This document shows, piece after piece, positions 1 through 6,945 of a stretch of 34,275 nt of DNA. How positions within the stretch are numbered: the first letter of the stretch is position 1; each line of letters opens with the position of its first letter. The position numbers and the translations under genes are program-made. A model generated the notes under the pieces. That model was not told the DNA's origin. It did no database searches and worked only from the letters and a program-made list of their open reading frames with translations. This stretch comes from Avibacterium endocarditidis (lineage in GTDB: Bacteria > Pseudomonadota > Gammaproteobacteria > Enterobacterales > Pasteurellaceae): positions 1-34,275 of the forward strand of contig NZ_PQVI01000013.1 of assembly GCF_002921145.1 (NCBI RefSeq), given 5' to 3'.

Positions 1-2305
1 TTTTCAACGCATCGGCAAAGGCATTGCCCATTGCGCTGTTATTTTGTGGCTTACGCTGCGCTTGTGCGTTACGCTGATTTTTCGCCGCCAAAGTGCGGTG
101 ATTTTTTTCGCCATTTTGCGATTTATCCACAGGCTGTTCGTCTAAACGCATCGTCAATGCGATCCGCTTGCGCGCTACGTCCACTTCCAACACTTTGACT
201 TTCACAATATCCCCTGTTTTCACCACCTCGTGCGGATCTTCCACAAATTTATTGGAAAGGGAAGAAATATGCACTAGCCCGTCTTGATGCACGCCAATAT
301 CCACAAACGCGCCAAAATTGGTTACGTTGGTAACTGTGCCTTCAAGGATCATTCCCGCTTTCAAATCGCTAATTTCTTCCACGCCGTCCATAAAGGTGGC
401 AGTTTTAAATTCACCACGCGGATCGCGCCCCGGTTTTTCTAGCTCTTTGAAAATATCCTGCACCGTTGGCAAACCAAACTGTTCATCAATAAATTGTTTT
501 GCATCGAGCTGACGAATGGCACTGGCGTTGCCCATTAAATCTTGGATAGATTGCTGCGTGGCTTGCAAGATTTTTTCCACCACAGGGTAGGTTTCAGGGT
601 GAACGCCTGACGCATCAAGAGGATTTTTACCTTGCGGGATACGCATAAAGCCCGCACATTGCTCAAAAGCTTTCGGCCCTAAGCGAGCCACTTTTTTCAA
701 CTGTTCGCGGTTTTCAAAACGCCCGTTTTCATCACGGAACTGCACGATATTTTGTGCCAACGTCTTTGTCATTCCTGCCACACGAGCCAATAATGGCACG
801 GAGGCGGTGTTTAAATCCACGCCCACGGCGTTTACACAATCTTCCACCACCGCGTCCAATTTGCGTGCTAATTGGCTTTGATTAACATCGTGCTGATACT
901 GCCCTACACCAATAGCTTTCGGCTCAATTTTCACTAATTCCGCGAGCGGGTCTTGTAAACGCCGTGCGATCGACACCGCACCACGCAAAGACACATCAAG
1001 CTGTGGAAATTCTTGTGCGGCTAATTCGGAAGCAGAATAAACAGAAGCCCCCGCTTCGCTCACCACCACGGTTTGTGGTTTTTGTCCTGAGATTTGCTTT
1101 AATACATCTTTGGCAAAGCGTTCTGTTTCTCTTGATGCTGTGCCATTTCCAATAGCGATCAGTTCCACATTATGGCGTTCGATTAATTGATAAAGGCTCG
1201 CCATCGCCGCTGCTGCTTGTCCTGTATGTGGATAAATCGTATCCGTAGCCAATAATTTTCCTGTATTATCCACAACGGCAACTTTCACGCCTGTTCGCAA
1301 ACCGGGGTCTAACCCCATTGTGTTTTTTGCGCCAGCTGGGGCAGCCATTAAAAGTGCGGTAAGATTTCGCGCAAAAACATTGATGGCTTCTTCTTCCGCT
1401 TTTTCACGCAACTGACTCATTAATTCAGTTTCCAAATGAAGCGAAACCTTAATCCGCCACGTCCAGCTGATCACCTGCTCACGCCATTTGTCCGCGGGCT
1501 GTTGGTTGAAATGCACACCCAAATGTTGGCGAATAATTTCTTCACAATAACTCTGACGCGCCCCTTCTTCCTGTTCTGGGTCGGCATTTAAGCTCAACTG
1601 CAAAATGCCCTCATTACGTCCACGGAACATTGCTAAAGCACGGTGCGAAGGCACATTATGCCAAAGCTCTTGGTGATCAAAATAATCTTGGAATTTTTCC
1701 CCTTCCTGCTCTTTACCGTCTAAAACTTTAGAAATTAACACCGCACTTTGTTGTAGATACTGACGCACTTTCGCCAATAATTGTGCATCTTCCGCGAAGC
1801 GTTCCATTAAAATATAACGCGCGCCGTCTAACACTGCTTTGCTATCGGCAAAGCCTTTTTCTGCGTCAATATAAGCGTTTGCTGCGCTTTCAGGATCTTG
1901 GTTTGGATCATTCCAAAGGCTTTCCGCCAACGGCTCAAGCCCTGCTTCAATGGCGATTTGCCCTTTGGTACGGCGTTTCGGTTTGTACGGCAAATACAAA
2001 TCTTCCAGCTCAGTTTTGCTTTGGGTTTGTTGGATTTGGTTGCGTAATTCCTCCGTCAATTTGCCCTGTTCTTCAATGGATTTCAAAATGGTTTGACGGC
2101 GATCTTCTAACTCACGCAAATAGATCAGGCGGGTTTCAAAATGGCGTAATTGGGTGTCATCTAAACCGCCCGTGACTTCTTTACGATAACGTGCAATAAA
2201 AGGAATGGTGTTGCCTTCGTCTAATAATTGAATGGCAGCTAAAATCTGCTGCGGGCGTACCGCAAGCTCTGCGGCAATAATCTGTGAAATTTGTTGATTT
2301 AGCAT
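1..2305 (-). CDS. tex: Tex transcription accessory protein (3' end beyond window)
   Basis: Nucleic-acid-binding cytoplasmic protein of the Tex/YhgF family, linked to transcription and RNA handling. The frame is open from the ATG at 2305 ([10 protein letters not shown]) to the window edge, giving 768 codons; family members are about 770-775 residues, so only a few C-terminal residues are missing. Visible parts are the helical N-terminal Tex region, a YqgF/RNase H-like fold starting near residue 328 ([17 protein letters not shown]), helix-hairpin-helix segments near 492-522 ([18 protein letters not shown]), and an S1 RNA-binding domain near 637-715 ([20 protein letters not shown]). The extreme C-terminus is rich in basic residues, Gln and Asn. 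It diverges from greB, its usual neighbour in gamma-proteobacteria, but here a toxin-antitoxin pair separates them. The reading frame shows no break. Three uptake signals lie inside it (91-99, 1352-1360, 1740-1748). Confidence 0.95.
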   Translation of the reverse strand, partial: MLNQQISQIIAAELAVRPQQILAAIQLLDEGNTIPFIARYRKEVTGGLDDTQLRHFETRLIYLRELEDRRQTILKSIEEQGKLTEELRNQIQQTQSKTELEDLYLPYKPKRRTKGQIAIEAGLEPLAESLWNDPNQDPESAANAYIDAEKGFADSKAVLDGARYILMERFAEDAQLLAKVRQYLQQSAVLISKVLDGKEQEGEKFQDYFDHQELWHNVPSHRALAMFRGRNEGILQLSLNADPEQEEGARQSYCEEIIRQHLGVHFNQQPADKWREQVISWTWRIKVSLHLETELMSQLREKAEEEAINVFARNLTALLMAAPAGAKNTMGLDPGLRTGVKVAVVDNTGKLLATDTIYPHTGQAAAAMASLYQLIERHNVELIAIGNGTASRETERFAKDVLKQISGQKPQTVVVSEAGASVYSASELAAQEFPQLDVSLRGAVSIARRLQDPLAELVKIEPKAIGVGQYQHDVNQSQLARKLDAVVEDCVNAVGVDLNTASVPLLARVAGMTKTLAQNIVQFRDENGRFENREQLKKVARLGPKAFEQCAGFMRIPQGKNPLDASGVHPETYPVVEKILQATQQSIQDLMGNASAIRQLDAKQFIDEQFGLPTVQDIFKELEKPGRDPRGEFKTATFMDGVEEISDLKAGMILEGTVTNVTNFGAFVDIGVHQDGLVHISSLSNKFVEDPHEVVKTGDIVKVKVLEVDVARKRIALTMRLDEQPVDKSQNGEKNHRTLAAKNQRNAQAQRKPQNNSAMGNAFADALK

Positions 2306-2415
2306 TGGCTTTTATTTTGATTAGTAAAACAATTAGTAAAAATTGCCATAGGATACTGGTTTTGTGGGCATTGCTCAAATGTTTCTTTGCCACAAATTTA
2401 ACCTACAATTTTTTC

Positions 2416-2448
2416 TTGTTATTTTTTTCTTTTTACACTACATTGTAG
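2416..2448 (+). promoter_or_regulatory. Promoter and palindromic operator of the toxin-antitoxin pair
   Basis: TTGTTA (2416-2421) and TACATT (2439-2444) are separated by 17 bases and would place transcription start near 2451, just before the AAGGAG ribosome site at 2460-2466. The -10 lies inside the perfect palindrome CTACATTGTAG (2438-2448), and further CTACA copies sit near 2403 and 2456. Such overlap fits self-repression by an antitoxin of the Phd/YefM type. The pattern is seen directly; its function is inferred. Confidence 0.55.
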
Positions 2449-2472
2449 AAACATCACTACAAGGAGTTCAAA

Positions 2473-2733
2473 ATGACGATTATGACCAGCCGAGAATTTA
2501 ATCAACATCTCAATCAGGCACAAAAAGCGGCACAAATCGCACCTGTTATTGTAACTAATCGAGGTGAACCAACTTATGTGTTAATGAGCTATACCGATTA
2601 TCAGAAAACGTTACGATCGCTTTCACCTCGTAATGCGTTAGAGGCATTAATGCCACAAGATGAAGCTGATATTGAATTAGAAATTCCACCTCGTTCAACA
2701 AAGCAACGTGCTCCCATTGAACTTGATGATTAG
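2473..2733 (+). CDS. Phd/YefM-type antitoxin
   Basis: An 86-residue antitoxin of the Phd/YefM family. These proteins neutralise the partner toxin and repress their own operon. The N-terminal part has the family pattern (SREFNQHLNQAQKAA, then PVIVTNRGEPTYVLMSYTDY), the DNA-binding fold with a strand-rich dimer core. The acidic, probably disordered C-terminus (ELEIPPRSTKQRAPIELDD) would wrap the toxin. The start is set by AAGGAG seven bases upstream. The toxin begins 8 bases after the stop, a classic co-translated pair. The pair sits between tex and greB, which are adjacent in relatives, so it is probably an acquired module. No frame problem is seen. Confidence 0.88.
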   Translation: MTIMTSREFNQHLNQAQKAAQIAPVIVTNRGEPTYVLMSYTDYQKTLRSLSPRNALEALMPQDEADIELEIPPRSTKQRAPIELDD

Positions 2734-2741
2734 AGGACAAA

Positions 2742-3160
2742 ATGTATTTTATTGATACTAATGTATTAAGTGAAATTCGTAAAATTAAAAGTGGGAAAGC
2801 AAACCAAGGAGTCATTCGTTGGTTATCTGAAATTAATGAACAGCAAATTTATACGAATATTGTCGTAATGATGGAATTAGAACGTGGCATTTTAGCTAAA
2901 GAACGTAAAGATCCTTGGCAAGGAAAATACTCCGTCAATGGTTTGAAAACACCATAAAAATAGGCTTTGCAAATCGTATTCTTCATCTTGATGCTAAAAC
3001 AGCACAGATCTGTGCAACATTACATATTCCCAATCACTGCCCCAAAAATGATGCTTGGATTGCTGCTAGTGCTATTCAATATGGTCTTACTCTTGTTACA
3101 AGAAACACCGCAGATTTCTCACGTATGGGGATAAAATTATTCAATCCGTTTGATGAATAG
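2742..3160 (+). pseudogene. VapC/FitB-like PIN-domain toxin, frameshifted
   Basis: PIN-domain ribonuclease toxin of the VapC/FitB type, partner of the preceding antitoxin. The expected acidic residues are present: Asp5 in FIDTNVLSE, Glu45 in MMELERG, and in the second part the Asp of KNDAWIAASA and of TRNTADF. The frame breaks at an A4 run (2924-2927). The first frame ends at 2957 and the second continues to 3160. One added A rejoins them as a protein of about 139 residues, normal for the family. As read, the toxin would be cut after about 60 residues and inactive. Given many similar breaks in essential genes here, a sequencing error is likely; but a toxin is dispensable, so true inactivation is possible. 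Confidence 0.8.
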
Positions 3161-3193
3161 TTTTTATAAATTTAAAAGTAAAGGTATAGCACA

Positions 3194-3670
3194 ATGTCAA
3201 AATCAAATTACATTACGCGTAGCGGTTGGAATGCGTTGGATCAAGAATTGAAATTTTTGTGGAAGGAAGAACGTCCTAAGGTTACGCAAGCGGTATCTGA
3301 TGCGGCGGCATTAGGGGATCGCAGTGAAAATGCGGAATATATTTATGGTAAACGCCGTTTGCGTGAAATTGATCGCCGTGTCCGCTTTTTGACAAAACGT
3401 TTAGAAGTGTTGCAGATTGTGGATTATCACCCTAGACAGGAAGGGAAGATCTTTTTTGGTGCTTGGGTAAGCCTTGAAAATGAAAATGGCGAGGAAAATC
3501 AATACCGCATCGTGGGCTGTGATGAGTTTGATCCCGCTAAAAATTGGATCTCCATTGACAGCCCTGTGGCGCGCGCCTTAATAGGGAAAGAAGTAGATGA
3601 TGAAGTGAAAGTCCATACACCATCTGGCTTAGTGACGTTATTTGTGAATAAAATTTGGTACGAGAAATAG
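3194..3670 (+). CDS. greB: Transcript cleavage factor GreB
   Basis: GreB rescues backtracked RNA polymerase by stimulating transcript cleavage through the secondary channel. At 158 residues it equals the E. coli protein. The N-terminal coiled coil carries the acidic tip (DAAALGDRSENAEYIYGKRR, with the Asp/Glu pair that positions the second Mg2+). The C-terminal FKBP-like domain ends in VTLFVNKIWYEK. The start ATG follows AAAGGTATAGCAC. It lies 33 bases after the toxin gene and converges with agaF, only 12 bases away once the agaF end is corrected. Adjacency to tex is conserved in related genomes. Confidence 0.96.
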   Translation: MSKSNYITRSGWNALDQELKFLWKEERPKVTQAVSDAAALGDRSENAEYIYGKRRLREIDRRVRFLTKRLEVLQIVDYHPRQEGKIFFGAWVSLENENGEENQYRIVGCDEFDPAKNWISIDSPVARALIGKEVDDEVKVHTPSGLVTLFVNKIWYEK

Positions 3671-3682
3671 CCTCAAATACCA

Positions 3683-4103
3683 TCATCTTCTGAGCGCTTC
3701 TTTTTGTTTTTTGTTGTGCTGAAAGTGTGGTGATACCTTGATTGGCGCTGGCTAGAGCTTGTGCGACTAACTCAAAAAACTCAAGCTCATCTTTCGCCAT
3801 AATGGTTTCAATCAGCATTTGTAAATTCGTGCCAGCAACCACCTCTGCACGCTCAAACTGTTGTGCAATCATCGCACATTGGCGAAATGGCGTGCCACCT
3901 AAAATATCGCAACAAAAAAGCACCGCACTTTCCTGTTCCGCCTTGAGATATTGTTCGATATTTTGGCGTAATTGTTCTGGTGTGATTTGTTTGTCATCAA
4001 AATCAAAAAAAGCCACCTTTGGATATTGCCCAATAATTTGCTCCAGCGCACTTTGTAGCCCTGTGGCGAAATGTCCGTGTCCGCTCACGATCAAGGTTGT
4101 CAT
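3683..4103 (-). CDS. agaF: PTS N-acetylgalactosamine-type EIIA component (3' frameshift)
   Basis: Mannose-family EIIA, the soluble phosphocarrier that takes phosphate from HPr onto a histidine (His9 in LIVSGHGHFATG) and hands it to EIIB. The LGGTPFR segment and the GTNLQMLIE segment are family marks. The ATG at 4103 has AAGGAG seven bases upstream. As read, the frame runs on to 3537, overlapping greB by 134 bases with an unrelated tail. Removing one A from the A6 run (3707-3712) gives a stop at 3683, a 139-residue protein near the 144 of E. coli AgaF, and no overlap with greB. I therefore give the corrected end. It is the last gene of agaV-W-E-F and is preceded by a hairpin that may lower its expression. 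Confidence 0.85.
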
Positions 4104-4132
4104 CTTTTTCTCCTTATTGATCCAAAATAGAT

Positions 4133-4158
4133 AAAAATGCCGAGCAAACACTCGGCAT
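4133..4158 (-). terminator. Intercistronic terminator-like hairpin between agaE and agaF
   Basis: An 8-base-pair perfect stem (4137-4144 with 4151-4158, loop of six) is followed on the minus strand by a T5 tract. It lies 15 bases after the agaE stop and about 33 before the agaF start. It looks like a weak intrinsic terminator or an mRNA-stabilising hairpin inside the operon; readthrough must occur if agaF is expressed from the same promoter. Confidence 0.65.
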
Positions 4159-4173
4159 TCATCCCAATAATAT

Positions 4174-5016
4174 TTATAGGATACCCGCAAAACGTCCGCC
4201 GATACCAATCACTACGGTGAGAATGATTAAGCGTAACGGCGACCAGTTGCGTTTCACTAAATAGTACATCAATAAGGTGTACACCAATGGTAAAAAGGCT
4301 GGCATTAGCTTGTCTAACACATCAGCTTGCACTTTCACCACGGCATCACCGGCAGTGATTTCTGCGGTGGTTTGGAAACGAATGTAAGTGGCAACTAATG
4401 CACCAATCACGGTCATACCGATCATTGATGCGGCGTGTGATACTTTTTTCGTGTTAGCCTTAATGGTTGGGATAGCTGCTACCCCCATTTTGTAAGCATA
4501 GTGTGCTAAACCAAAACGTAAACCAAAATGTACAATATTAAATACCACAAAGAAGAAAATCGCCCCCAAGATTGAGCCTTGTAAGGCTAAACTTGCCCCA
4601 ATACCACCACAAATTGGCAATAAGGTGAACCAGAATAAGGCATCACCAATGCCGCCTAATGGCGCACCCACGGCGATTTTTGTGCTTTGAATGGCGTTCA
4701 CTTCCTGTTTGGAACGTTCCATTGCCAGCACAATGCCCATTACGAATGTAACAAGGAATGGGTGGGTATTGAAGAAGCCCAAATGCCCTTTCATTGCCTT
4801 GCTTAAATCCGCTTTGTTGGTGTGAATTTTTCTCAATGCGGGGCTAATTCCATATAGCCAACCTGCCGCTTGCATACGCTCATAGTTAAAAGAAGCTTGT
4901 AGTAATAAAGAACGCCACGCCATCGTATTAATATCAGATTTAGTGAGTTCTGTCCCCATTGTTTGATCTTCGTACACATTGTCATTTTGTACGCTTTGAC
5001 GTGCTTTAGATTCCAT
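4174..5016 (-). CDS. agaE: PTS N-acetylgalactosamine-type EIID component
   Basis: Membrane subunit of a mannose-family PTS that forms the sugar channel with EIIC. The 280-residue protein has family motifs MAWRSLLLQASFNYERMQ, GHLGFFNTHPFLVTFVMG and VGAPLGGIGDALFWF, followed by hydrophobic segments to the C-terminus (SPLRLIILTVVIGIGGRF). By memory of the family it is closest to AgaE (the ELTKSDINTMAWRSLL start is typical). I take the ATG at 5016 because AGAGGAG stands seven bases before it; a longer upstream frame would bury the end of agaW. It overlaps the 3' end of agaW by 11 bases, indicating translational coupling. Confidence 0.93.
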   Translation of the reverse strand: MESKARQSVQNDNVYEDQTMGTELTKSDINTMAWRSLLLQASFNYERMQAAGWLYGISPALRKIHTNKADLSKAMKGHLGFFNTHPFLVTFVMGIVLAMERSKQEVNAIQSTKIAVGAPLGGIGDALFWFTLLPICGGIGASLALQGSILGAIFFFVVFNIVHFGLRFGLAHYAYKMGVAAIPTIKANTKKVSHAASMIGMTVIGALVATYIRFQTTAEITAGDAVVKVQADVLDKLMPAFLPLVYTLLMYYLVKRNWSPLRLIILTVVIGIGGRFAGIL

Positions 5017-5782
5017 CTTGAAACTCCTCTTTTTGCGTTGCTTTTGTTTCAGTATTGCCTTTACGCATATAATCAATCAATGCCATTGCCACTGCTGCGG
5101 CAGCAATTGCTAACACTGGCAGATTAAGCCAAGCAGCACCCACAAAACCTAGGATAAAATAAGGGATATAGGCATTTTTCATCATAATTTTCATTAATAC
5201 CGCAAACCCGATAGCAGGCATAATGCCCCCTGCCACGCCTAAGCCATCAATTACTTCTTTTGGCAACATTGCAATGATTTTACCGGCATATTCCGCACCA
5301 AAGTAAGTTGGCAAGAACGCACAGAAGAAATAGAACGTACCCAGCACTAACAAACCAAGATAGTTCACATAATCAATGCCTTTGAGATTGGCTTCTTCCG
5401 CCATTTGATCACAACGGGACATAACCGCTGACATTACGGAGAATAAGAAGGTGATCCCCATTTGCACTGCAATGGCAAATGGCACAGCAACCCCAACGGC
5501 CACTTTTGGATCGGTTTTGGTGGTGATAGCAAATGCTGTTCCCACGATTGTGCCGATAATCACATTTGGTGGTTGCGCCCCTGCTAATGGCGCAAGCCCC
5601 ATCCAGACTAATTCAAGGGTACCGCCAACTAAAATCCCTGTTTGTAAATCCCCTAAAATCGCTCCCACAATAGGCCCTAATACAACTGGTCTATGAAAAT
5701 GCGTTAAACCATTATAGAGGTCAAGACCTGCAAAGAATGCAAGTACACCCAATAAGAGTGCCTGTAAAAGTCCAATTTCCAT
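5006..5782 (-). CDS. agaW: PTS N-acetylgalactosamine-type EIIC component
   Basis: Polytopic inner-membrane permease of a mannose-family PTS, 258 residues. Strong AgaW-like stretches are AGLDLYNGLTHFHRPVVLGP, GGTLELVWMGLAPLAGAQPP and NVIIGTIVGTAFAITT, and the C-terminus QKEEFQDGI resembles the E. coli AgaW end. Several hydrophobic helices follow (LGLLVLGTFYFFCAFLPTYF, PAIGFAVLMKIMMKNAYIPY). The order V-W-E-F is the same as in the enterobacterial aga cluster. It starts 18 bases after the agaV stop. Substrate assignment (GalNAc) rests on similarity and order; a related amino sugar such as galactosamine is possible. Confidence 0.93.
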   Translation of the reverse strand: MEIGLLQALLLGVLAFFAGLDLYNGLTHFHRPVVLGPIVGAILGDLQTGILVGGTLELVWMGLAPLAGAQPPNVIIGTIVGTAFAITTKTDPKVAVGVAVPFAIAVQMGITFLFSVMSAVMSRCDQMAEEANLKGIDYVNYLGLLVLGTFYFFCAFLPTYFGAEYAGKIIAMLPKEVIDGLGVAGGIMPAIGFAVLMKIMMKNAYIPYFILGFVGAAWLNLPVLAIAAAAVAMALIDYMRKGNTETKATQKEEFQDGI

Positions 5783-5800
5783 AGTTTCCTCGCTTCTTTC

Positions 5801-6274
5801 TTACAATAATTTAAACAAATCTATTGCATCTTCGGTTGGCACACCTTGAATAAAGCACTGCACACCAAGCTGGCGTAGCTGTTCAAATGCCGCTCTGTCT
5901 TTATCATTTACGGATACGGTTTTATGGATCTGTGTTTTACCCTCCTCATAATGCATATTGCCTACGTTAATTTTGTCAATTGGCACGCCTCCTTGCACCA
6001 AGGTTAAAAAATCACTCGGTGTTTTGCACACAAGCAAGATTTTTTGTCGATCCGCCGCACGATGGATATTGTCAATCACCTTTTGCAAAGGCCAAAAACG
6101 CACATCAATGCCCTCAGCAAGCACCATTTCCATCAAATTTTGTTGCATTGGATCTTCTGCCACTTCATCATTGGCAACTAGCACTAAATTTGCCCCAGCA
6201 AAACCAACCCACTGCACACCAACTTGACCGTGGATCAAGCGTTCATCAATGCGATTTAATACAATATTTGGCAT
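5801..6274 (-). CDS. agaV: PTS N-acetylgalactosamine-type EIIB component
   Basis: Soluble EIIB that receives phosphate from EIIA on His15 (RIDERLIHGQVGVQWVG) and passes it to the incoming sugar. The 157-residue protein is recognisably AgaV, with GFAGANLVLVANDEVAEDP, ADRQKILLVCKTPSDF and the C-terminal GVPTEDAIDLFKLL. The ATG at 6274 is preceded by GGGAGAT. It is the first gene of the four-gene unit. No agaR regulator, deacetylase (agaA), isomerase (agaS) or aldolase lies beside it, so catabolism must be encoded elsewhere if the substrate is GalNAc. Confidence 0.94.
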   Translation of the reverse strand: MPNIVLNRIDERLIHGQVGVQWVGFAGANLVLVANDEVAEDPMQQNLMEMVLAEGIDVRFWPLQKVIDNIHRAADRQKILLVCKTPSDFLTLVQGGVPIDKINVGNMHYEEGKTQIHKTVSVNDKDRAAFEQLRQLGVQCFIQGVPTEDAIDLFKLL

Positions 6275-6306
6275 ACCTATCTCCCTTTAGTCAATTATTT
6301 GATTCT

Positions 6307-6368
6307 TTTTTACGCCTAAATCAGAGAGAAAGCAAAATACAAAGTCAGGAAGTGTGATGTAGATCTAA
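6307..6368 (-). promoter_or_regulatory. Upstream region of agaVWEF with CRP-like site
   Basis: On the plus strand TGTGA-N6-TCTAA (6353-6368) matches one half of the CRP consensus fully and the other partly, and the centre is near 6360.5. A TAAAAA -10-like hexamer on the minus strand (6307-6312) would put the start about 60 bases from the site centre, a class I arrangement. CRP control of PTS sugar genes is expected. The hexamers are weak, so this is tentative. Confidence 0.4.
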
Positions 6369-6381
6369 AAATATCTTTAGT

Positions 6382-6447
6382 ATGCTACAAAAAGGAGATT
6401 TGTTAGAACGATATCTAGCAACCGCACTAACAGAATTAAGACGGTAG
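6382..6447 (+). other. Short open frame, possible remnant gene, upstream of agaV
   Basis: A 21-codon plus-strand frame (MLQKGDLLERYLATALTELR) contains an internal AAGGAG, lies in the aga-terminator gap and has no clear homolog. The C-terminal flavour suggests a decayed gene end, but it could be chance. An uptake-signal-like ACCGCACTA is inside. Confidence 0.2.
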
Positions 6448-6488
6448 ATTTTTGATTTAAAACTCAGCAGTAAAGGACTATTTTTGAA

Positions 6489-6517
6489 AAAAACCTCACG
6501 ATATTAGTGAGGTTTTT
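6489..6517. terminator. Bidirectional intrinsic terminator
   Basis: An 11-pair stem, with the core CCTCAC pairing to GTGAGG and flanked by A5/T5, lies at 6489-6499 and 6507-6517 with a 7-base loop. It works in both directions by sequence. On the minus strand it ends the transcript of the 67-residue membrane protein gene (stop at 6526) and insulates the aga promoter. Confidence 0.85.
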
Positions 6518-6525
6518 ATACGTAT

Positions 6526-6729
6526 TTATTTCTCTTCAAACCAAACTCGCTCGGCGGTTACATCAATAATATTGTCGTCTTTTCCGCGTGCAAGTAGGGT
6601 GGCGAATACGAAGCCTAAGGAGCTGATACAAAAGGCGAATAGGGTGAATAAGACGAGGCTGCCCATTACGGCAAAGTCAATAGCGGCTAATAAAAAGTTT
6701 TGTAAAAAGGTGATGAAATTGTGCAACAT
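6526..6729 (-). CDS. Small membrane protein, probable member of the QseB regulon
   Basis: A 67-residue protein that I do not recognise. Residues about 12-47 are strongly hydrophobic (AVMGSLVLFTLFAFCISSLG and neighbours), enough for one long or two short membrane helices. A charged C-terminal tail follows (LLARGKDDNIIDVT, then VWFEEK). The ATG has AGAGGAC six bases upstream, so translation is credible. It lies downstream of qseC, but its own promoter (6880-6911) has the same operator layout as the PepSY-qseBC promoter. The gene ends at a strong terminator. By analogy with MgrB and similar small membrane regulators it could feed back on a sensor kinase; this is only a hypothesis. Confidence 0.7.
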   Translation of the reverse strand: MLHNFITFLQNFLLAAIDFAVMGSLVLFTLFAFCISSLGFVFATLLARGKDDNIIDVTAERVWFEEK

Positions 6730-6780
6730 AAATTTGTCCTCTTTAAAATGTTAGGGGTTAAAAGCTCGCGGGCTGGTTTT

Positions 6781-6850
6781 CATTTCATACGCAGTTCGCC
6801 TTGCCGTACTTTTTGTACGTTTTCGGCTTAATGCGGTTGAACGTGAAATG
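6781..6850 (-). other. Structured leader or dispersed repeat before the small membrane protein
   Basis: Nested pairings on the minus-strand transcript are: 6844-6850 with 6781-6787 (7 pairs), 6839-6842 with 6794-6797 (4), 6825-6827 with 6798-6800 (3), and 6815-6819 with 6805-6809 (5, loop of A5). It lies between the promoter at 6880-6911 and the ribosome site at about 6736. A frame without stops also spans 6903-6751 (50 codons from a GTG, very basic, ending RRTAYEMKTSPRAFNP). Its only plausible starts lie inside the operator or -10, so I do not call it a gene. It could be a 5' leader, a small RNA or a dispersed repeat. Confidence 0.4.
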
Positions 6851-6879
6851 CCTTTCGCGATACGTTTTTCATTGCCCTC

Positions 6880-6911
6880 ATCATACAAAAGAAAAATTAG
6901 CACAGAATTAG
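6880..6911 (-). promoter_or_regulatory. QseB-type operator and promoter of the small membrane protein gene
   Basis: On the minus strand two CTAAT half-sites (6907-6911 and 6896-6900) are spaced 11 bases, one helical turn, followed after 10 bases by a TATGAT -10 (6880-6885). The half-sites occupy the place of a -35 element, typical for activation by OmpR/PhoB-family regulators. The same spacing and near-identical sequence occur before the PepSY gene (9631-9662). Confidence 0.65.
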
Positions 6912-6945
6912 TATATCGCTAAACTTCTTTCACTTTTTTACAGTG

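Noticed and set aside
122-130. TTATCCACA, a perfect DnaA box
   Set aside because: It is a single copy inside the tex coding region, far from dnaA and without cluster or AT-rich unwinding region; probably chance.
2320-2342. ATTAGTAAAA direct repeat upstream of tex, resembling the QseB-type operator
   Set aside because: The spacing is 12, not 11, bases; there is no -10 at the right distance, and half-site flanks differ.
2181-2393. 70-residue minus-strand frame over the tex start
   Set aside because: It overlaps tex in another frame, has no known pattern and no ribosome site.
3537-3682. C-terminal extension of agaF overlapping greB
   Set aside because: The tail is unlike the family, overlaps a conserved gene, and disappears with one base removed from an A6 run.
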